In this document: in pieces, positions 4,596 to 5,539 of the stretch
Position numbering within the stretch: position 1 is the first letter of the stretch
Layout: every line of letters begins with the position of its first letter
Source: Acidilobaceae archaeon
GTDB lineage: Archaea; Thermoproteota; Thermoprotei_A; Sulfolobales; Acidilobaceae
Assembly: GCA_027013765.1 (NCBI GenBank)
Contig: JALWGG010000027.1
Location: 1-5,539, forward strand
DNA: 5,539 nt
Direction of reading: 5' to 3'
Made by a program: the position numbers and the translations under genes
The notes under the pieces: generated by a model
Databases searched by the model: none
What the model saw: the letters and a program-made list of their open reading frames with translations, nothing else
What the model was told of the DNA's origin: nothing

Positions 4596-5539
4596 ATGTG
4601 GATGGTATGGGTCAACCCAGACCAGGCCAGAGCCATTGGGAGGCTCCTCTCAAGGCTACGGGGAGGCCTTGAGGTAGACACGTTCACCGACCCCCGATAC
4701 TACCCCCCGCCCGGGGAGGCGAAGAGGAGCGTTGCAATGTACTTCCTAGTAATGGTTGCAATGGACCACAGGCTCAGCCGCCCCGGGGCACCCTATGAGG
4801 GTGTGGTCGACGGGGAGTTCTACCACGGCGCAGACCTGCTATACAGGCTGGGCATGAAGAGGTATACAGAGGACCCCGGATTCTTCACCGCAGAGAGGCT
4901 ATCCCGGGTCTCTGAGAGGGAGGTCCTCGAATGGCTATCCATAGAGTATAGGGGGAGGAGGATAACACCGCCAGACCCCGGGGTCAGGGCAGGGCTCCTA
5001 AGGGACCTGGGCCTCAAGCTAATGGTGCTCTATGACGGGGACCCCTTCAGGATAATAGTCGAGTCCCGGGGGATGCTTAGACGCGGCGTCGGAGACGGGT
5101 TCATAGACAGGCTCAAGGTATTCAAGGCCTACCAGGACCCGGTGGAGAAGAAGGCATTCCTACTGGCAAAGTTCCTTGAAAGGAGGAATGTACTAGAGGT
5201 AGCTGACCACTGGAACAAGGAGGTCCCAGTAGATAACCACCTTGCAAGGATAGCGGTAAGGACCGGTATAATAGGCCTGTCTAGACAACTCATCGAGAGG
5301 AGAGCCAGGCAAAAACCATTAACAGCCTGGGAGGATACCATGATCAGGATGGCGGCAAGACAGGGCTACAGGATAGTCTCCCAAGCCTCGGGCATAGACC
5401 CATTCACCCTAGACGACTTCCTATGGCTATTCGGCAGGAGATGCTGCACCCGGGAGGAGCCAGTATGTAGGACAGGATGCCGGAGGGTGTGCAGCGCTAT
5501 AGGGGGGTGTAATGGGGGTTGCATACTGGCCCCTGCATG
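4596..5539 (+). CDS. HhH-type (AGOG-like) DNA glycosylase candidate with Cys-rich tail, partial at right edge
   Basis: The frame is open from ATG 4596 to the window edge: 314 codons without a stop, so the C-terminus is missing. Residues about 173-225 resemble the helix-hairpin-helix glycosylase core in its archaeal AGOG form: a hairpin region, then EKKAFLLAKF with a Lys (K186) where AGOG has its catalytic Lys, and 27 residues later VPVDNHLARIAVRTG with D213 where the family has its catalytic Asp. Enzymes of this type remove oxidised bases such as 8-oxoguanine and nick the strand. The stretch from C283 to C309 carries seven cysteines, spaced CC-x6-C-x3-C-x3-C-x5-C-x3-C, close to but not the same as the Nth iron-sulfur pattern (C-x6-C-x2-C-x5-C); AGOG itself lacks such a cluster. 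The N-terminal 170 residues are helical and unrecognised. It could instead be a distant non-catalytic HhH relative or a nucleosidase of the queuosine-salvage type, which shares this fold. It follows the 4127 gene by 10 nt. ATG 4602 is an alternative start. Confidence 0.6.
   Translation, partial: MWMVWVNPDQARAIGRLLSRLRGGLEVDTFTDPRYYPPPGEAKRSVAMYFLVMVAMDHRLSRPGAPYEGVVDGEFYHGADLLYRLGMKRYTEDPGFFTAERLSRVSEREVLEWLSIEYRGRRITPPDPGVRAGLLRDLGLKLMVLYDGDPFRIIVESRGMLRRGVGDGFIDRLKVFKAYQDPVEKKAFLLAKFLERRNVLEVADHWNKEVPVDNHLARIAVRTGIIGLSRQLIERRARQKPLTAWEDTMIRMAARQGYRIVSQASGIDPFTLDDFLWLFGRRCCTREEPVCRTGCRRVCSAIGGCNGGCILAPA

Noticed and set aside
1..5539. CRISPR array near the cas genes
   Set aside because: No regularly spaced direct repeats of 20-40 bases were seen on either strand.

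Overview
The window looks like a piece of a hyperthermophilic crenarchaeon, with Desulfurococcales/Pyrodictiaceae as the best guess. The reasons are: arginine is encoded mostly by AGG/AGA and isoleucine by ATA; start codons are often GTG or TTG; AT-rich TATA-type boxes lie about 26 nt upstream of the inferred transcript starts; a tRNA gene carries an archaeal bulge-helix-bulge intron and an encoded CCA; and the defence genes are of a type III-B kind common in this group. The lineage is inferred from style, not from a database match.

Left part (1-2679), defence. A gene tail enters from the left and overlaps cmr3 by 8 nt, so the two are co-transcribed on the plus strand. Cmr3 is a RAMP subunit of the Cmr (type III-B CRISPR) effector. 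Converging on it from the right is csx1, a CARF-HEPN ribonuclease expected to be switched on by the cyclic oligoadenylate that the Cas10 subunit of such complexes makes. The two genes overlap by 42 bp at their 3' ends. csx1 is far more AT-rich than its neighbours, which suggests a separate origin. No CRISPR array is present in the window.

Middle (2680-4081), tRNA and tRNA modification. A 158-bp spacer holds divergent promoter candidates for csx1 and for a CAU-anticodon tRNA (elongator Met or Ile2) with a 33-nt intron. The last base of the tRNA's CCA touches the stop codon of thiI, which runs in the opposite direction. ThiI is the 4-thiouridine synthase that modifies U8 of tRNAs; this tRNA has U8. 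The intron contains a 10-nt sequence perfectly complementary to the D-stem/anticodon-stem strand of the tRNA, which allows a competing hairpin.

Right part (4082-5539). Across a 45-bp gap with a palindromic AT-rich box, thiI is divergent from a two-gene plus-strand unit: an unrecognised beta-rich protein of about 150 residues, then, 10 nt later, a protein that runs off the right edge. The latter has a helix-hairpin-helix glycosylase-like Lys/Asp pair (closest in pattern to archaeal AGOG) and a tail with seven cysteines in 27 residues. I did not find a clearly new system. The most unusual items are this Cys-rich glycosylase-like protein and its small partner, the pre-tRNA alternative hairpin, and the compositionally foreign csx1.
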